Assembly (NCBI GenBank): GCA_020091685.1
Contig: CM034603.1
Coordinates: 22,066,595 to 22,130,594, forward strand
DNA length: 64,000 nt
Source: Lutjanus erythropterus
Lineage: Eukaryota > Chordata > Actinopteri > Lutjaniformes > Lutjanidae
Reading direction: 5' to 3'
Shown here: positions 26,330 to 37,621 of the stretch, piece by piece
Numbering within the stretch: the stretch's first letter is position 1
Layout of the letters: each line of letters opens with the position of its first letter
Notes under the pieces: generated by a model
What the model was told of the DNA's origin: nothing
Databases searched by the model: none
Seen by the model: only the letters and a program-made list of their open reading frames with translations
Program-made: the position numbers and the translations under genes

Positions 26330-26655
26330 TCTGCGAATGAATCATCAATTAATCTGTTGTCTACTTTCTCAATCAATCGATTTGTTGTTTGATCTATGAA
26401 ATAGTGAAAAATGTCTGTGTTTCCCAAAGCTCAAGATGACGTCCTCAAATGTGCTGTTTTGCCCACTATGCAAAGATATCCAGTGTACTGTCATAAGAAA
26501 GTAAGAAACCTAAAAAATATTTGCGTTTAAGAAGCTGGAATCAAAGAATTTGGACTTATTACTCAGAAAAAAAAAGCTCAAACTGATTAATCAATTATCA
26601 AAAAAGTTGGTGATTAATTTAGTAGTCGACAGCTAATCAATTAATCGTTTAAGCT
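26330..26655 (+). repeat. TGCAAC-type MITE copy
   Basis: Contains AATCAATCGATTTG, TGTGTTTCCCAAAGCTCAAG, TATCCAGTGTACTGTCATAA and TGATTAATCAATTATCAAAA. Confidence 0.7.
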
Positions 26656-26659
26656 TTAG

Positions 26660-28400
26660 AGATATCAGCTGTAGACATGTCTACCCTCTCTCCAATATGA
26701 TGGAACTAGATGGCACTCAGCTTGTAGTGCTCTAAGCGCCAAAAGATATATTTGAAAAACTCAACACCAGTGTTTCCAATAATCACGACCTGGTTACTCA
26801 AGATAATCCACAGACTTTGTTGTGATGAGTGTCATGTTGGAACTATTTTCTTTTTATGATATAAAGAATATCTCCAAAACTCAGAAACTCACACTATAAC
26901 AATGTAGATGGATACATAGCACTATAGGCCAGAGGAGAAATATGCATTTTTGATTTTGGCAACAAACTGTCCCTTTTAATTTATGTCTCCCAAGATGCAG
27001 ACCCCAGGGTCAGATGGAACTTAGGTTTTCATATTATCGGAAGTTATTCTAATGACATATTTCCAAAATGCTTCCAGATAAGAGCAATTCCAAAGCAAGT
27101 AACGTGAATCTCTGTCACAAGTTTTACATCTCTGGCAACTGTTGTATATTCTATGCAGTCTATGTGGTGTATAGTACGTTCTATTACATATATTAGACTA
27201 TAATTGTTCATGTTTAGATGAGATTAAAAGGACAATTCACTTCAAAATCGAAAATACTATTTTCCCTATAAAGTTCCCAAGTTGTAGAGATGTCTGCCTT
27301 CTCTCCAATATAATGAAACTTGGTATAAACCATTTTCTTTCTATGGCAGAGTTGTATCAATAACATATACCAATACTAGTATAAAAAAATATAATTGATA
27401 CCTCTTTCTGTATCCCAGCAAGAAATGGACACATAAGTATCACAACAAATGTAAGTGTATTTTTAACACATGGTATTGAAAAAGCATTGATACTCTGATA
27501 CTTTTGACAAACTCATTTTATGGTATTAAGAACATGGCTGATATCTCCAAAACACAGCAACTCCAACCAAAACAAACTGGATAAATAGCACTACAGGCCA
27601 GAGGAGAAATAAGCTTTTTTTGTTTTTTGTTCTGTCCCTTTAAGTCCTTGTATGTCTCCCAACATCATATTTTATAAAATCTTAAGTTATTTAGGATATA
27701 TTTCCAAAATTCTTCAAAGTACGAGCAATTCCAAGGCATATGAAGTCTTCATCACAAGTTTTGCATCTCTGGCAACTGGGAGAGGCATTTTGCAATATTC
27801 TGTGCTGTCTATGTGGAGAATAGTAGGTTCTATTGAAGATATTAGGCTGTATTTGTCAATGCTAGGCTGAGATTAAAGGCAGGGTTCACAACAAAAATCA
27901 AAAATACATATTTTTCCTCTGGCCTTTAGTGCTATTTATCCATGTGAGTTGCCAAGAGCAATGTCTCAGCAGTGTCTCTTCCCAAAAATCATGGCCCGGT
28001 TAGTCAAGATAATCTACAGACCTTGTTGTGAGCAGTTTCATATAGGAACTACTAAATAACATGGCTGTTATCTCCAAAAACTCAGCAACTCACACCAAAA
28101 CAAACTAGATGGATTAATAGCACGAAAGGCCAGAGGATTTTTTTTTATTTTTTGATCAAGACCATAGAATCAGACGTAATATTGTTTTTGTAATGTATGT
28201 ATGTAAAATCTGAAGTTCATTCAACGACTTATTTCCAAATTTTTCCCAGCTAAGAGCAAATCAAAAGCATATCAAGTAATATCCATTACAAGTTTTACAT
28301 CTCTGGCAACTGGGAGAGGCATCTATGCAGTCTATGTGGACTATAGTCGGTTCTACTACAGTGGTTAGACTGTATTTGTCTATGTTCAGCTTAAATGAAT
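26660..28400. repeat. three-unit tandem array, about 600 bp per unit
   Basis: Each unit pairs a GGGACAGTT-family MITE segment (CAGATAATCCACAGA-like core, CAGAGGAGAAAT) with a spacer carrying TTTCCAAAATNCTTC, AGAGCAATTCC and the near-invariant TTTTACATCTCTGGCAACTG. Units run approximately 26660-27225, 27225-27870 and 27870-28400. Confidence 0.8.
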
Positions 28401-28779
28401 ACAGCCAGGGACACATTTCGAGGATATAACACCATTACTTTCATTCAATATCGTATTCCCATATATTTCTTTAATCTCAATTTTATTACTGACTGGCAAG
28501 TTACTCTTTAGGATAATATAATAACTGTACATGTGCACGAAAAGGAGGAAAAAGGCAGAGAGAGGGAGAGGAGGAGGAGGAGGAGGGGGGAGATATTAGC
28601 TGCTTTGCATGGGATACTGGGCCCAACAGGCGCTGCAGTGCCTGGGGAAAATCCATTCACAGGCTATGTTCTGGCCTCGACAGTGTTATTCATTAAGAGA
28701 GAGGGCATAAGAATGAGCATTAATGTGATTTCTGAGGCATTAATGTGGCTATTTAATAAGTGTATTGAGCAGCACTCAC

Positions 28780-28852
28780 TCTGCGTTGAAGCCGTTGACG
28801 TGTAGAATCCTCATCTGCTTCACAATGGTGCTTTTTCCGGACTCTCCCGCAC
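28780..28852 (-). CDS. gnal: gnal exon 2 (P-loop)
   Basis: 73-nt exon encoding [12 protein letters not shown] onward to HVNGFNA, with split codons at both ends (Gly in, Glu out). It contains the G1/P-loop GAGESGKST that binds the GTP phosphates, and the start of the helical domain linker. The acceptor is TTCGAAG|GTGCG and the donor GCAGA|GTGAGTG, read on the minus strand. It is the first exon shared by both N-terminal forms. The intron between it and exon 1b is only 271 nt, whereas the intron from exon 1a is about 19.8 kb. Confidence 0.95.
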
Positions 28853-29124
28853 CTTCGAAAATAGACCAGAAAACACATAAAAATATCACCAAACGAGCCC
28901 GAACAGAGGCATCCATGTTAGCGTGAAAACCCATGCATGTTTCAGAAATGAAGCCAGTTTAATTGTAGGCTCTGGAGCCTGCTCGCTTCCATCAATATCC
29001 ACCCCCATGACATATTATTGCAAGCGCTGTCAAATGGGGCTACGTGTTCGGTAAACGAAAGGGATTACAGTGAGCTCACATTTCAAGATAGCCATCATCA
29101 CATATAACACAAATCAAGCCTTAC

Positions 29125-29263
29125 CCAGTAATAAGAGCCTGTGTGTGGCTTTATACGCTTGTCTTTCCTTTTGCAACTGTTTCTCTATCTTTTTATTAGC
29201 CTCTCGTTGTGCCTTTTCGTCGATGCGTTGATCTTCAGTCTTGCTGTTGCCCAAACAACCCAT
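29125..29263 (-). CDS. gnal: gnal exon 1b, canonical short first exon
   Basis: Encodes residues 1-46 of ordinary G-alpha-olf plus the first base of Gly47. It starts [13 protein letters not shown] and ends [10 protein letters not shown]. Gly2 and Cys3 are the expected N-terminal lipidation residues of Gs-class subunits, and the rest is the amphipathic alpha-N helix that binds G-beta-gamma. The ATG at 29263 has A at -3 and G at +4. The donor is CTGG|GTAAGG, phase 1, identical in phase to exon 1a, so the two first exons are interchangeable. Mammalian G-alpha-olf begins with a slightly longer MGCLGGNSKTTEDQ; this start is closer to Gs-alpha, while the downstream [10 protein letters not shown] is olf-like. 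The flank upstream (29264 onward) is expected to hold the second promoter. Confidence 0.95.
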
Positions 29264-29640
29264 CTTCCGTCGCCCTAACCCTTCCTTGTGGAATCGTAAA
29301 AAATATAAAATAACACCCGGGATGATGTTTTGATTTTAAAACGACACAGGAATGAGTCTACTGTAAAATAAAAAAAGGAAGAAAAAAGGAAAATCTCTGC
29401 GAGGCTTCTCCGTCGGAGGGAGGAATATGTTCCCCCGTTACAATTCCGCTTCAGCCGCAGCCAACCGTCATCCAACCGTTTGTTAGTTCACAAACCAACG
29501 AAGAATAACAGCTCGGTGAAACTGGAGAAATATCAAAAATACATATACATAAGAGGAGAGAGAGAGGGTTTTCAATTTCTGGGAATCCAGTCAACTGTTC
29601 CTATCGCGTCTCCAACCCCTCTCTTCTCTCAGTATTTTTT
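29264..29640 (-). promoter_or_regulatory. presumed gnal exon 1b leader/promoter region
   Basis: Sequence immediately upstream of the short-form start codon; 29264-29480 is GC-richer than its surroundings with scattered CpGs (for example near 29411-29480). A promoter must lie here or a little upstream if exon 1b is used, but no TATA box at a convincing spacing is visible and the transcription start cannot be placed. The adjoining 29641-30100 is present twice. Confidence 0.5.
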
Positions 29641-30100
29641 CTATCTGAATTTCTATCAGTATTTCTGTCTCTTTAACTCAGCACTGCCTCTCTCTGTGGC
29701 ACCAGGAAGTAACCGTGGACCGTGGAGGTGGAAAACAAACCTGCGTAAAACTGTAACATTAACAACCCGCACTGATATAGCATTTTATAACTGGTGTGGC
29801 AAAGCGACAGGAGCCTTTCCCCGTTTTAGTCCTTTGCTATCCTGCTATCAAACTAATCGGCAAAGGGGTGGAAACCCGGACGCCTCTCTCTGCTGGTTTA
29901 CAGAGGGGCTGGGTCTCTTCTTCTTCGCCTTCTCTTTGGCTTGCCGTCAGTGCGGTGGCCCTGACCCAAACTGGCAACCCGTTTGTGTGCACTGGGCTTT
30001 ACCTATCTCTGTAGTTTATACACTACAGGTCTGAGGGCCATCGTGGTGTTACGGAAGACCATTTCTGCCAAGTGTGATTAAAAAAAAAGATCCTGTAAGT
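29641..30100. repeat. duplicated gnal 1b upstream segment, copy 1 (proximal)
   Basis: Runs from CTATCTGAATTTCTATCAGT to AAAAGATCCTGTAAG. Closely matches 31012-31430 in direct orientation (TTCTATCAGTATTTCTGTCT, CCAGGAAGTAACCGTGGACC, TATAGCATTTTATAACTGGT). It carries about 50 nt near 29860-29912 that copy 2 lacks. Confidence 0.92.
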
Positions 30101-31011
30101 TGTCCTATTTCAAAATAATGAGTTAGCATCTCAAATTAATGAGAAACGTTCACTATTTTGATGATAAGAAACTAAGTCTTCTCATTATTATTAGTTAGTA
30201 TCGTAAGATAATGAAAAACTTTCTAACATAATGAAAAACATTCTCAAAATAATGAAAAACTTTATAATTATTTTAATAATTAGATACTACCCCGTTATTT
30301 TGAGACACTAACTCATTGTATGGAAGCTAATTTCCACTAATCTGATGGAAAAGATCCTGGCTGTAAGTCATAATGGGAAACTTTCTCAAAATAATGAGTT
30401 AATATCACAAAATATTGAAAAACACAATGACTTACTTGTGTAGAAATGAGTTAGTATCTCAGAATAATGACAAACAGTCTTAATTGAATGAGAAACCTCA
30501 TTATTTTAACAATTAGATTATAAGACATTATTTTGAGGTACTAACTCATTGTATGGAGGCCCATTTCAGCCAGTGTGATGAAAAAAAAGGATCAAGTAAT
30601 GAGAACTCTTCTCAAAATAATGTGAAACTTTCTCATTATTTTGATTATGTTGAGATACTGAATTATTATTTTGAGATACTATTACATTATTTTAAAAAAG
30701 TTTCTCCTTATTTTGAGATACTAGCTCATTATTTTGAGGTACTGATTGCTGCCAAAGTGATGTGATGAAGAAAGATCCTCTAAGTCATTATAATGAGAAA
30801 CTTTCTCAAAATGATGGCTTAGTATCTCAAAATAATAATCTAATTATCAACTTTATTTTGAGATACAAAGCCATTATTTTTGCAAGACTAATTCACTGTA
30901 TGAAAGCCCATTTTCACCAAAAATGAAAAAAGTGATCTTGTAAATCATTATAATAAGAAACATTGTCCGTATTTTGATTATTTTGAGATACTACATCATT
31001 GTTTTGAGATA
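30100..31011. repeat. array of degenerate TCTCAAAATAATGAG units
   Basis: About 900 nt built from short words on both strands: CTCAAAATAATGAGTTAGTA, GAAACTTTCTCA and CATTATTTTGAGATACT. A longer period of about 240-290 nt is marked by TCACTGTATGGAAGCC-like and AAAAGATCCTGTAAGTCAT-like words. Confidence 0.9.
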
Positions 31012-31430
31012 CTATCTGAATTTCTATCAGTATTTCTGTCTCTTTAACACAGCACTGCCTCTCTCTGTGACACCAGGAAGTAACCGTGGACCGGGGAGGA
31101 GGAAAACAAACCTGCATTAATGTTACAGTTTAACAACCCGCACTGATATAGCATTTTATAACTGGTGTGGCAAAACAACAGGAGCCATTCCCGATTTAGC
31201 CCTTTGCTATCCTGCTATCAAACTGGGTCTCTTCTTCTTCTTCTTCTTCTTCTTCCTGGCTTGCAGTCAGTGAGGTGGCCCTGACCCAAACTGGCAACCC
31301 ATATGCGTGCACTGGGCTTCACCTATCTCTGTAGTCTATACACTCCAGGTCTGGGGGCCATCGTGGTAGTATGGAAGACCATTTCTGCCAAGTGTGTGGA
31401 ACAAAAAAAGAAAAAAAAAGATCCTGTAAG
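31012..31430. repeat. duplicated gnal 1b upstream segment, copy 2 (distal)
   Basis: Second copy of 29641-30100. It has a CTT microsatellite expansion at 31229-31254 and a deletion of about 50 nt relative to copy 1. Confidence 0.92.
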
Positions 31431-31620
31431 TCATTAAAATGAGAAACTTTCTCAAAACAATGACTTACTTATGTAAAAATACTTAGTTCCTGAAAATAAT
31501 GAGTTAGTATCTCAAAACAGTGAAAAACTCATTATTTTGATAATTAGTAATTCATTATCAAGTTTGTCATTATAATGACTTACAGGATAATTTTGTTTGT
31601 TTGTTTGTTTGTTTTTTATC
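31430..31620. repeat. second part of the TCTCAAAATAATGAG array
   Basis: Same short words as 30100-31011, ending in a GTTT tetranucleotide run (about 31594-31614). Confidence 0.85.
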
Positions 31621-31669
31621 ACAGTGGCAAAAATGGGCTTCCATATGGTAGTGAAGGAACTGCTGCTGT

Positions 31670-32360
31670 GTGGTGAAGGACGTACTCAGATCCTTTACTT
31701 GAAAAACTACTAGTGACAGTACAATTTAAAAACACTTTGTGGTCAAAAGCACAGAGGTGTAAGTATCAAAAATAAAAATACTAATCGCACAAAATGTCAG
31801 AGGTTTATATTGTATTGTTATACATATTATATTATCTAATCATTATTGTTGATGCAATGCCATGTAAGTAGCATTTTTAAAGCAAATTTAACCACTTTGC
31901 TTTATGTTTTGTAAGATATGTTGTGAATTAAAAAGTAACTAGTAACTCTACTATGTCATTGTAGGAGTAAAAAATGTAATAGTTTTCTATAAAACGGGAA
32001 AAGAGGTGTTAAGTAGCATAACACAGAGTTACTGAAGTACCTTAAAAATGTACTTGAGTGAATGCACTTTTCACAAAAGCAACATAATTGTAATTTCTAA
32101 TGTACAGTAAAGCCATGTCTGTAACTAAGTACATGTACTCAAGCACTGTGCTTAAGTATAAGTTTGAAGTACTTGTACTTTACTTGAATATGAGTATGAA
32201 TATTTGAATATGAATAAATTTGACTGATAGCATTTTTTTAAATGTTCTATAGATATTGTGATGTTATTGCTATTGTGAATCCTTTTGGCCATGATAATCG
32301 TGTAGTGAAAATATGATATCGCGACAACCCTACTTGAGTATTTCCACTTCATGCTACTTT
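31670..32360. repeat. dispersed repeat with GTACTTGTACTTTACTT words
   Basis: Begins near GGACGTACTCAGATCCTTTA and contains CAGAGGTGTAAGTATCAAAA, GTTACTGAAGTACC and AAGTACTTGTACTTTACTTG. Related words occur at 37640-37720, 40105-40200 and 58386-58795. Confidence 0.65.
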
Positions 32361-32534
32361 ATACTTCGATTTCACTACAGTTCAGTGGAAATTATTGTAC
32401 TTTTTGACCCATTACAATTATTTGACTGCTTTAATCAATTTGTTACTTTGTAGATTTAGAGCTCGACTGTTTTCTGAGATTTCACATACAAAACATGCAA
32501 TAATCATATAAAATCTAATACATTGTTAAAGATT

Positions 32535-32915
32535 TAAAGATTAAAGAATTAGTGTGTAGGATTTAGTGGCATCTAGTGGTGAACTTACAGATTACAACCA
32601 GCTCGCCTCATTCTGCCTTTCTAAGCATTTAGGAGGACCTGTGTTGACCTCAAAGCTTGCAAAAAGAAAGAAAAAAAAATGGCCCACTCTAGAGCCAGGG
32701 TTTGATTTGTCCCTTCTGGGCTACTGTAAAAACATGGTAGTGCAACATGGCAGCCTCCATGGCACAGAACCTTCACCCTCTGTAGATATTAACAGCTCAT
32801 TCAAAGGTAAGGAAACAACAATTCTTATTTTCAGCAGATTATATACTAATGTAAACATATGGCATATTCATGCATATTCTGCCAATAAATCTTACACACT
32901 GGACCTTTAAGAAAA
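32535..32915 (+). repeat. MITE with GTGTGTAGGATTTAGTGGC end
   Basis: Left end TTAGTGTGTAGGATTTAGTG with GGCATCTAGTGGTGAA, right end AATCTTACACACTGGACCTT. The ends are inverted relative to each other. The 114-codon open frame across it is the repeat. Confidence 0.8.
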
Positions 32916-34109
32916 AATGTACTTTTACATGTAATAGGGTATATATTTATATAATATTTTTACATTGTTGTATTGCGACTTCCATCTGATTAAAAGATAT
33001 GATTACTTATTCCCCAGCTGCTATAAAGACAAAATATTAACAAAGAGGATTTTTTTTACCTAATGTTTGTCTATTTTAGGCTTTTGATTTTTGATAATTC
33101 TCATAAACCAGTGATTCCCAATCCTAGGGTCGAGATTTCATCTAAAGGCTTGTGAGATAAATTCACAAAATAATCAATGCAATCAGAAAGAAGAAAAAAA
33201 ACATATAATTACTGGTTTCATTTTTGTGTGAATTCAGGATCATTTTACCTACTCTAAAAAATAAACAGTCCAATGCTGGTCATAACTTGTAGACATATAC
33301 AAACAGCGTCAAGAAGTGGCAAGTAGACATACAGTAGATTGTTTAGCCAAATGGCTGGGACGCGTTGCTACTGAGTATGTATCATGCAAACTGACCTGAT
33401 CATGAAAATACAATTTCCCTTATTAACTAACAAAACATATGAAATCAAACAACATATAGCAGCAAAATCATGTGCTAAATGCGGTATATAATCTCACTGT
33501 AAAGCATACCAGAGGAAATACAAGTGCCATTCAGTTTCATTTTGTCACCATAAAGACATCATCATCAAGCCTGCCACAAAAACACTGTTTCAATAAGTCC
33601 CAGTACAAGATATGGTATACCTAAGGTCATGAAAAGAAATGTCAGGAAGTATAAGGGTTACAGAAAACTCCATGTTGAGCACATTATCACTCTTATAGTG
33701 ATGTTTTCTGTATCAGGGTTCAACAGTGATGGCTGCCAGGTTGCCATTGGCAGTCATTTTGAGAAATTGGCAACCAATTATTGGCCTTTGTTTGCCATCA
33801 GTGGTAACCACTTTTTAATATTCAAAAAAATAGGAACAGCAAAGAGCAAAGCATGCATCCCCAAATCAATAAATTCTTAATTGTCATATTGGTGATATTT
33901 AAATATTACAGTTACAGTTGGAACTGGAACCAGACAATGCTGTACATGCACTCGTGTGCGCACAGTAGGGCTGGACAGTATGACTTAGACATAATATCTC
34001 AGTATTTATCTCTTAAATAACATACTGTAAATTCTGCATTGCTGTATTTTTATGTAGTTAAAATTAGCTCAACCTTTAACATCTACAGCAGTAAAATGCG
34101 ACATACACA

Positions 34110-34760
34110 TTAAAGGTAGAATCAGTGGAATATGTCTGAACTTTTCATTAATGCACCAGAAAGTTTATTGTTGTGTCTCATTCCCAGGATGTCAAATACT
34201 GATGTTTTGGGTTAGTTAAGTGTCCTAAGCACAACAATATGATGAGAAATACAAGAAAGAGGGCAGGTTCTCTGTAGATGTAGCCTCCACCACACACTTT
34301 TAGTTTGGAAAATGATGAATATTATGTCTTTAATGCAGCAGTAATATTAATCCAAAAACATCAATTAGAATAGAAAAAACCCTGAAACTGACTGCGACTA
34401 TTTTACTGCACAATGACTACTTTAAGTACCATTTGCTATAATATGTTATACTTGTACCTTGGTAAGGTTTAGAATGCAGATTTTTTTGCATGTAGTGGAG
34501 TATTTTTACAGTGGGGTTGGTATTAGGTCTGAGTGATGTGCACAAAATCAAATATCACAATATTTTTGAATGAACACTTCAGTATCGAAGCTTAAGGCAA
34601 ATAATAGAACAGCTAGAACAAACTGGTGATCATATCACTTTACTGTACTGCAGCCATTAAAACCAGGAAAAGACAACACTTAGGTTATCCCATATCATGA
34701 TATTCAAAATCTCAGACAATCTCATATCAAAATATCGATATAATATCAATATCTTGGCCC
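34110..34760. repeat. inverted family B copy followed by ATATCACAATATT repeat
   Basis: 34110-34320 begins AAAGGTAGAATCAGTGGAAT and is the complement of family B. 34530-34760 carries CAAATATCACAATATTTTTG and ATATCGATATAATATC, related to 20932-21300. Confidence 0.65.
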
Positions 34761-35464
34761 AAAGTGCACAGGCGTTTAGTGTTTAAAACAATGGCAAAAC
34801 AAATTTTTGAAAATGGGATCAAAAGTTCAACTAACTTGTCAACATCATGAATGAATATGCAAACTGATGAAGTGACAAAGGAATCTGTGAAGTCTTGGGA
34901 GGCCAACGATTTCAGCATCTTCGAGCTGGATGGAAAATATTAAATAATAACATTTGAGACTCTTGCTCTTTGCTGTCCTCCTCCTTTATCTCTTCCCTTT
35001 TGCTGTTGTCCTCCATGGGAGATTTAAGCAACATTGCAGTCAAAGAAATTTCTGTGTCTTAGCTCTGTTCAACTACATTTATAAGTTTACTTGCCAGCTT
35101 AAATTTGTTCTGTAGAACACTAACATATTCCCACATCCTTTGATTTGCATAGGGGCTCAAGTTATATGATCATGATAGTAGTAGTAATAGTGATAATATT
35201 GGCCAACCAAAGCCATATCTGTCTTTATCAGTATTGACGTATCAGTTGTCCAGTATGCGCTGACGTGAAAACTTTTTATTCAAACAGAACTTTTTTTTTT
35301 TTGTATTTGTGTTTTTTATTGATTCTTTTTTCATTATTATTAAAGTATCAATGCAAGTTGGTATCAGTTTGGATTTTATATAAATTATATTTCTATAGTA
35401 CCCCTCCATCTGTCTATCGTGTCTAACACAGGCTAACTTCACCCGGTCAGATCAACGCTTCATC

Positions 35465-35830
35465 AAGCACTTTCCTTAATCAATCATTGGTAACGTCAAC
35501 AATCAATGAATCCATTAATTTTAAATAAAATAATATAAAAAAATTTGCATGTACCAAACAATACCAAATGCTTCCCCCGATCAAACCTTTATTTCCAGAG
35601 TAACTATTGCATATTCTCAGACAACATAACACAGTCTATGAAAAACATATAAAGATGTCAAGGCCTACATGTTAAACACATAAATATCAGATAACATGCA
35701 GAACACACACATAAAAATAATCTCTGTTATATGTCAGAGCTTTATTTGATGGTAGATCAATTAAATTGTACTTGATCAAATTCTTAATGATCGATTAATT
35801 GATTATTTTTTAACTGTTATCATCCCTGCT
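35465..35830. repeat. dispersed repeat with CAATCATTGGTAAC start, copy 2
   Basis: Direct counterpart of 18400-18800, ending GTTATCATCCCTGCTAAAAA. Confidence 0.8.
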
Positions 35831-37101
35831 AAAAAGATGTCCAAGATCTGGGCTTCCTCATCAAAACACAATACATACAACTGGTTAGACCAGTAAGAGA
35901 AATATTTCCTTAGTGCCAACACACCTCATTCTAACTTTTTTATAAATGTTTACCTGCCAAATTAAAACTGAACTAGAGACAACCAAGGGACGAAGAATTT
36001 GACCAGAGACCCTTCATCTGACAGTTTGTCTGTCTATCATTTGTACACACCCACTGTACAGTGTGCAATTCCCCATATTTTAAACAATATACAGTGTGTT
36101 AATGATATTTGAAAAAGTTTCTACGTCTAAGTCAAGCTTTTGCAAGTAGTGAGGAAACAAACAAAAAAAAAAACTGTCACTGTTGTGAGCATTGTCTGAC
36201 ATTTATGTTTAGCTTGCTGTGGCTTCCTCTTCACTCGACCAAAACGGGGGTGTGGGTTTGTAAAGTTCGACTTCTCAGTAACCAGCTGTGCACTTGCACA
36301 TGTAGACTACCACTTTCTTATTCCTAGGTAACGGTAAAAGACGTATTTCCTTACTAATGTGTCTGTGTGCATGTGTGAGACGAAGTCTTTTCCACTCAAG
36401 AGCAACTTAGTAGGCCGGCCTTACTGTTGCATTCAAGTCACACAAAAATAGTAATATTCTGTATGTTTATAATACAAATGCTCCTGGATCAGTCAAAGGC
36501 ATGAGGGCAGCAATGAATGGTTATCTGTATAACACGTACTGTAACAAGGAGCGTACTGTTATTGTCTCCATTATGTAAATACAATGCAAATACTTGTTTC
36601 ATGTAGTGAGGTGAGTGCAACAAAGTTGTGTGGCATGCAAATCACAACTGGAACCCTGAGTTCACCTATAGTGGTGTGAAAATATCACCAACACCGCCCT
36701 CCCCACTCCCACCAAAGAGGAAAAGAAAAAAAAATCATGTCTCCCTCCCCACCTCTGAAAGCAAGGTCAAAACGAGCGACTGGCCCACATCACTCTCTAG
36801 TGGTTAGAGGCAGCACAGCACACACACGCTGTCAGCTCCATGAGAATGATACAGAATCAGGTTTACCTGCGTAATTTATTGTCCTTTTAAGGAAGTACAC
36901 AAAGATGTTTATGTTTAGGTTGAAATCCTGCAAATAAAGTCACCCTTCAGTCTGAAATGTGTTTGCCTTATTGTTATTTCACTTAAATGTTTAAATTTCA
37001 CTGTGAAGAGTTTGACTGAAAGTTTCTCCATGTTCATCTTAAATCTGAGTTCAAGACATCGTGGTGCACTGTAATTATATACAGTTACTCTACGTAATAG
37101 A

Positions 37102-37621
37102 ACAGTTCACCCCTAAATTAAAATTACATATTTTTCTTCCTACCTGTAGTGCTGTTCACCCAGATTGTTTTGGTGTGGTAATGGTACTCGGCTTGTGGTG
37201 CTCAAAGTGTTAAAAAATACATTTGAGAAAATTTTCTTCCTTTCCAGAAATCATGACCCGGTTACTCAAGATAATCCACAGACTTTCCACAGTTTCAAAG
37301 TTTCAGTAGATCCTGCCATAGAAAGAAAATAGTTCCTACATGAACCTGCTCACAACAAAGTCTGTGGATTATCTTGAGTAACCAGGTCATGATTTCTGGA
37401 AAGAGATGCCGGTGTTGAATTTTTCAAACATATTTTTTTGGAGGGCTTTGGGCAGCACACACCGAGCGCCATTTAGTTCCATCATATTTGAGAGAAGTCA
37501 GACATCTCTATGGCCAATACTCCAAAACTCAGCAGCTCATACCAAATAATCTAGATGGATAAATAGCACCACAGGCCAAAGGAAAAATATGTATTTTTGA
37601 TTTGGGGGTGAACTGTCCATA
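37102..37621. repeat. foldback MITE with long internal hairpin
   Basis: Ends AACAGTTCACCCCTAAATTA and GGGGGTGAACTGTCC. Inside, 37241-37286 and 37357-37402 are inverted copies of 46 nt with one mismatch, separated by a 70-nt loop. Confidence 0.9.

Larger units (their letters stand above)
25218..28779. other. gnal intron 2
   Basis: 3.6-kb intron. 25218-26320 is AT-rich without clear features. 26330-26655 is a TGCAAC-type MITE remnant, 26660-28400 a three-unit tandem array, 28533-28590 a purine-rich GGA tract, and 28600-28779 an apparently single-copy block directly abutting exon 2. Confidence 0.7.

Noticed and set aside
29480-30034. 184-codon plus-strand frame next to gnal exon 1b
   Set aside because: Starts at TTG, lies in the duplicated non-coding segment, and the second copy breaks the frame by deletion. 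No recognisable protein.
32566-32910. 114-codon frame in gnal intron 1a
   Set aside because: Coincides end to end with a MITE; typical repeat-derived open frame.
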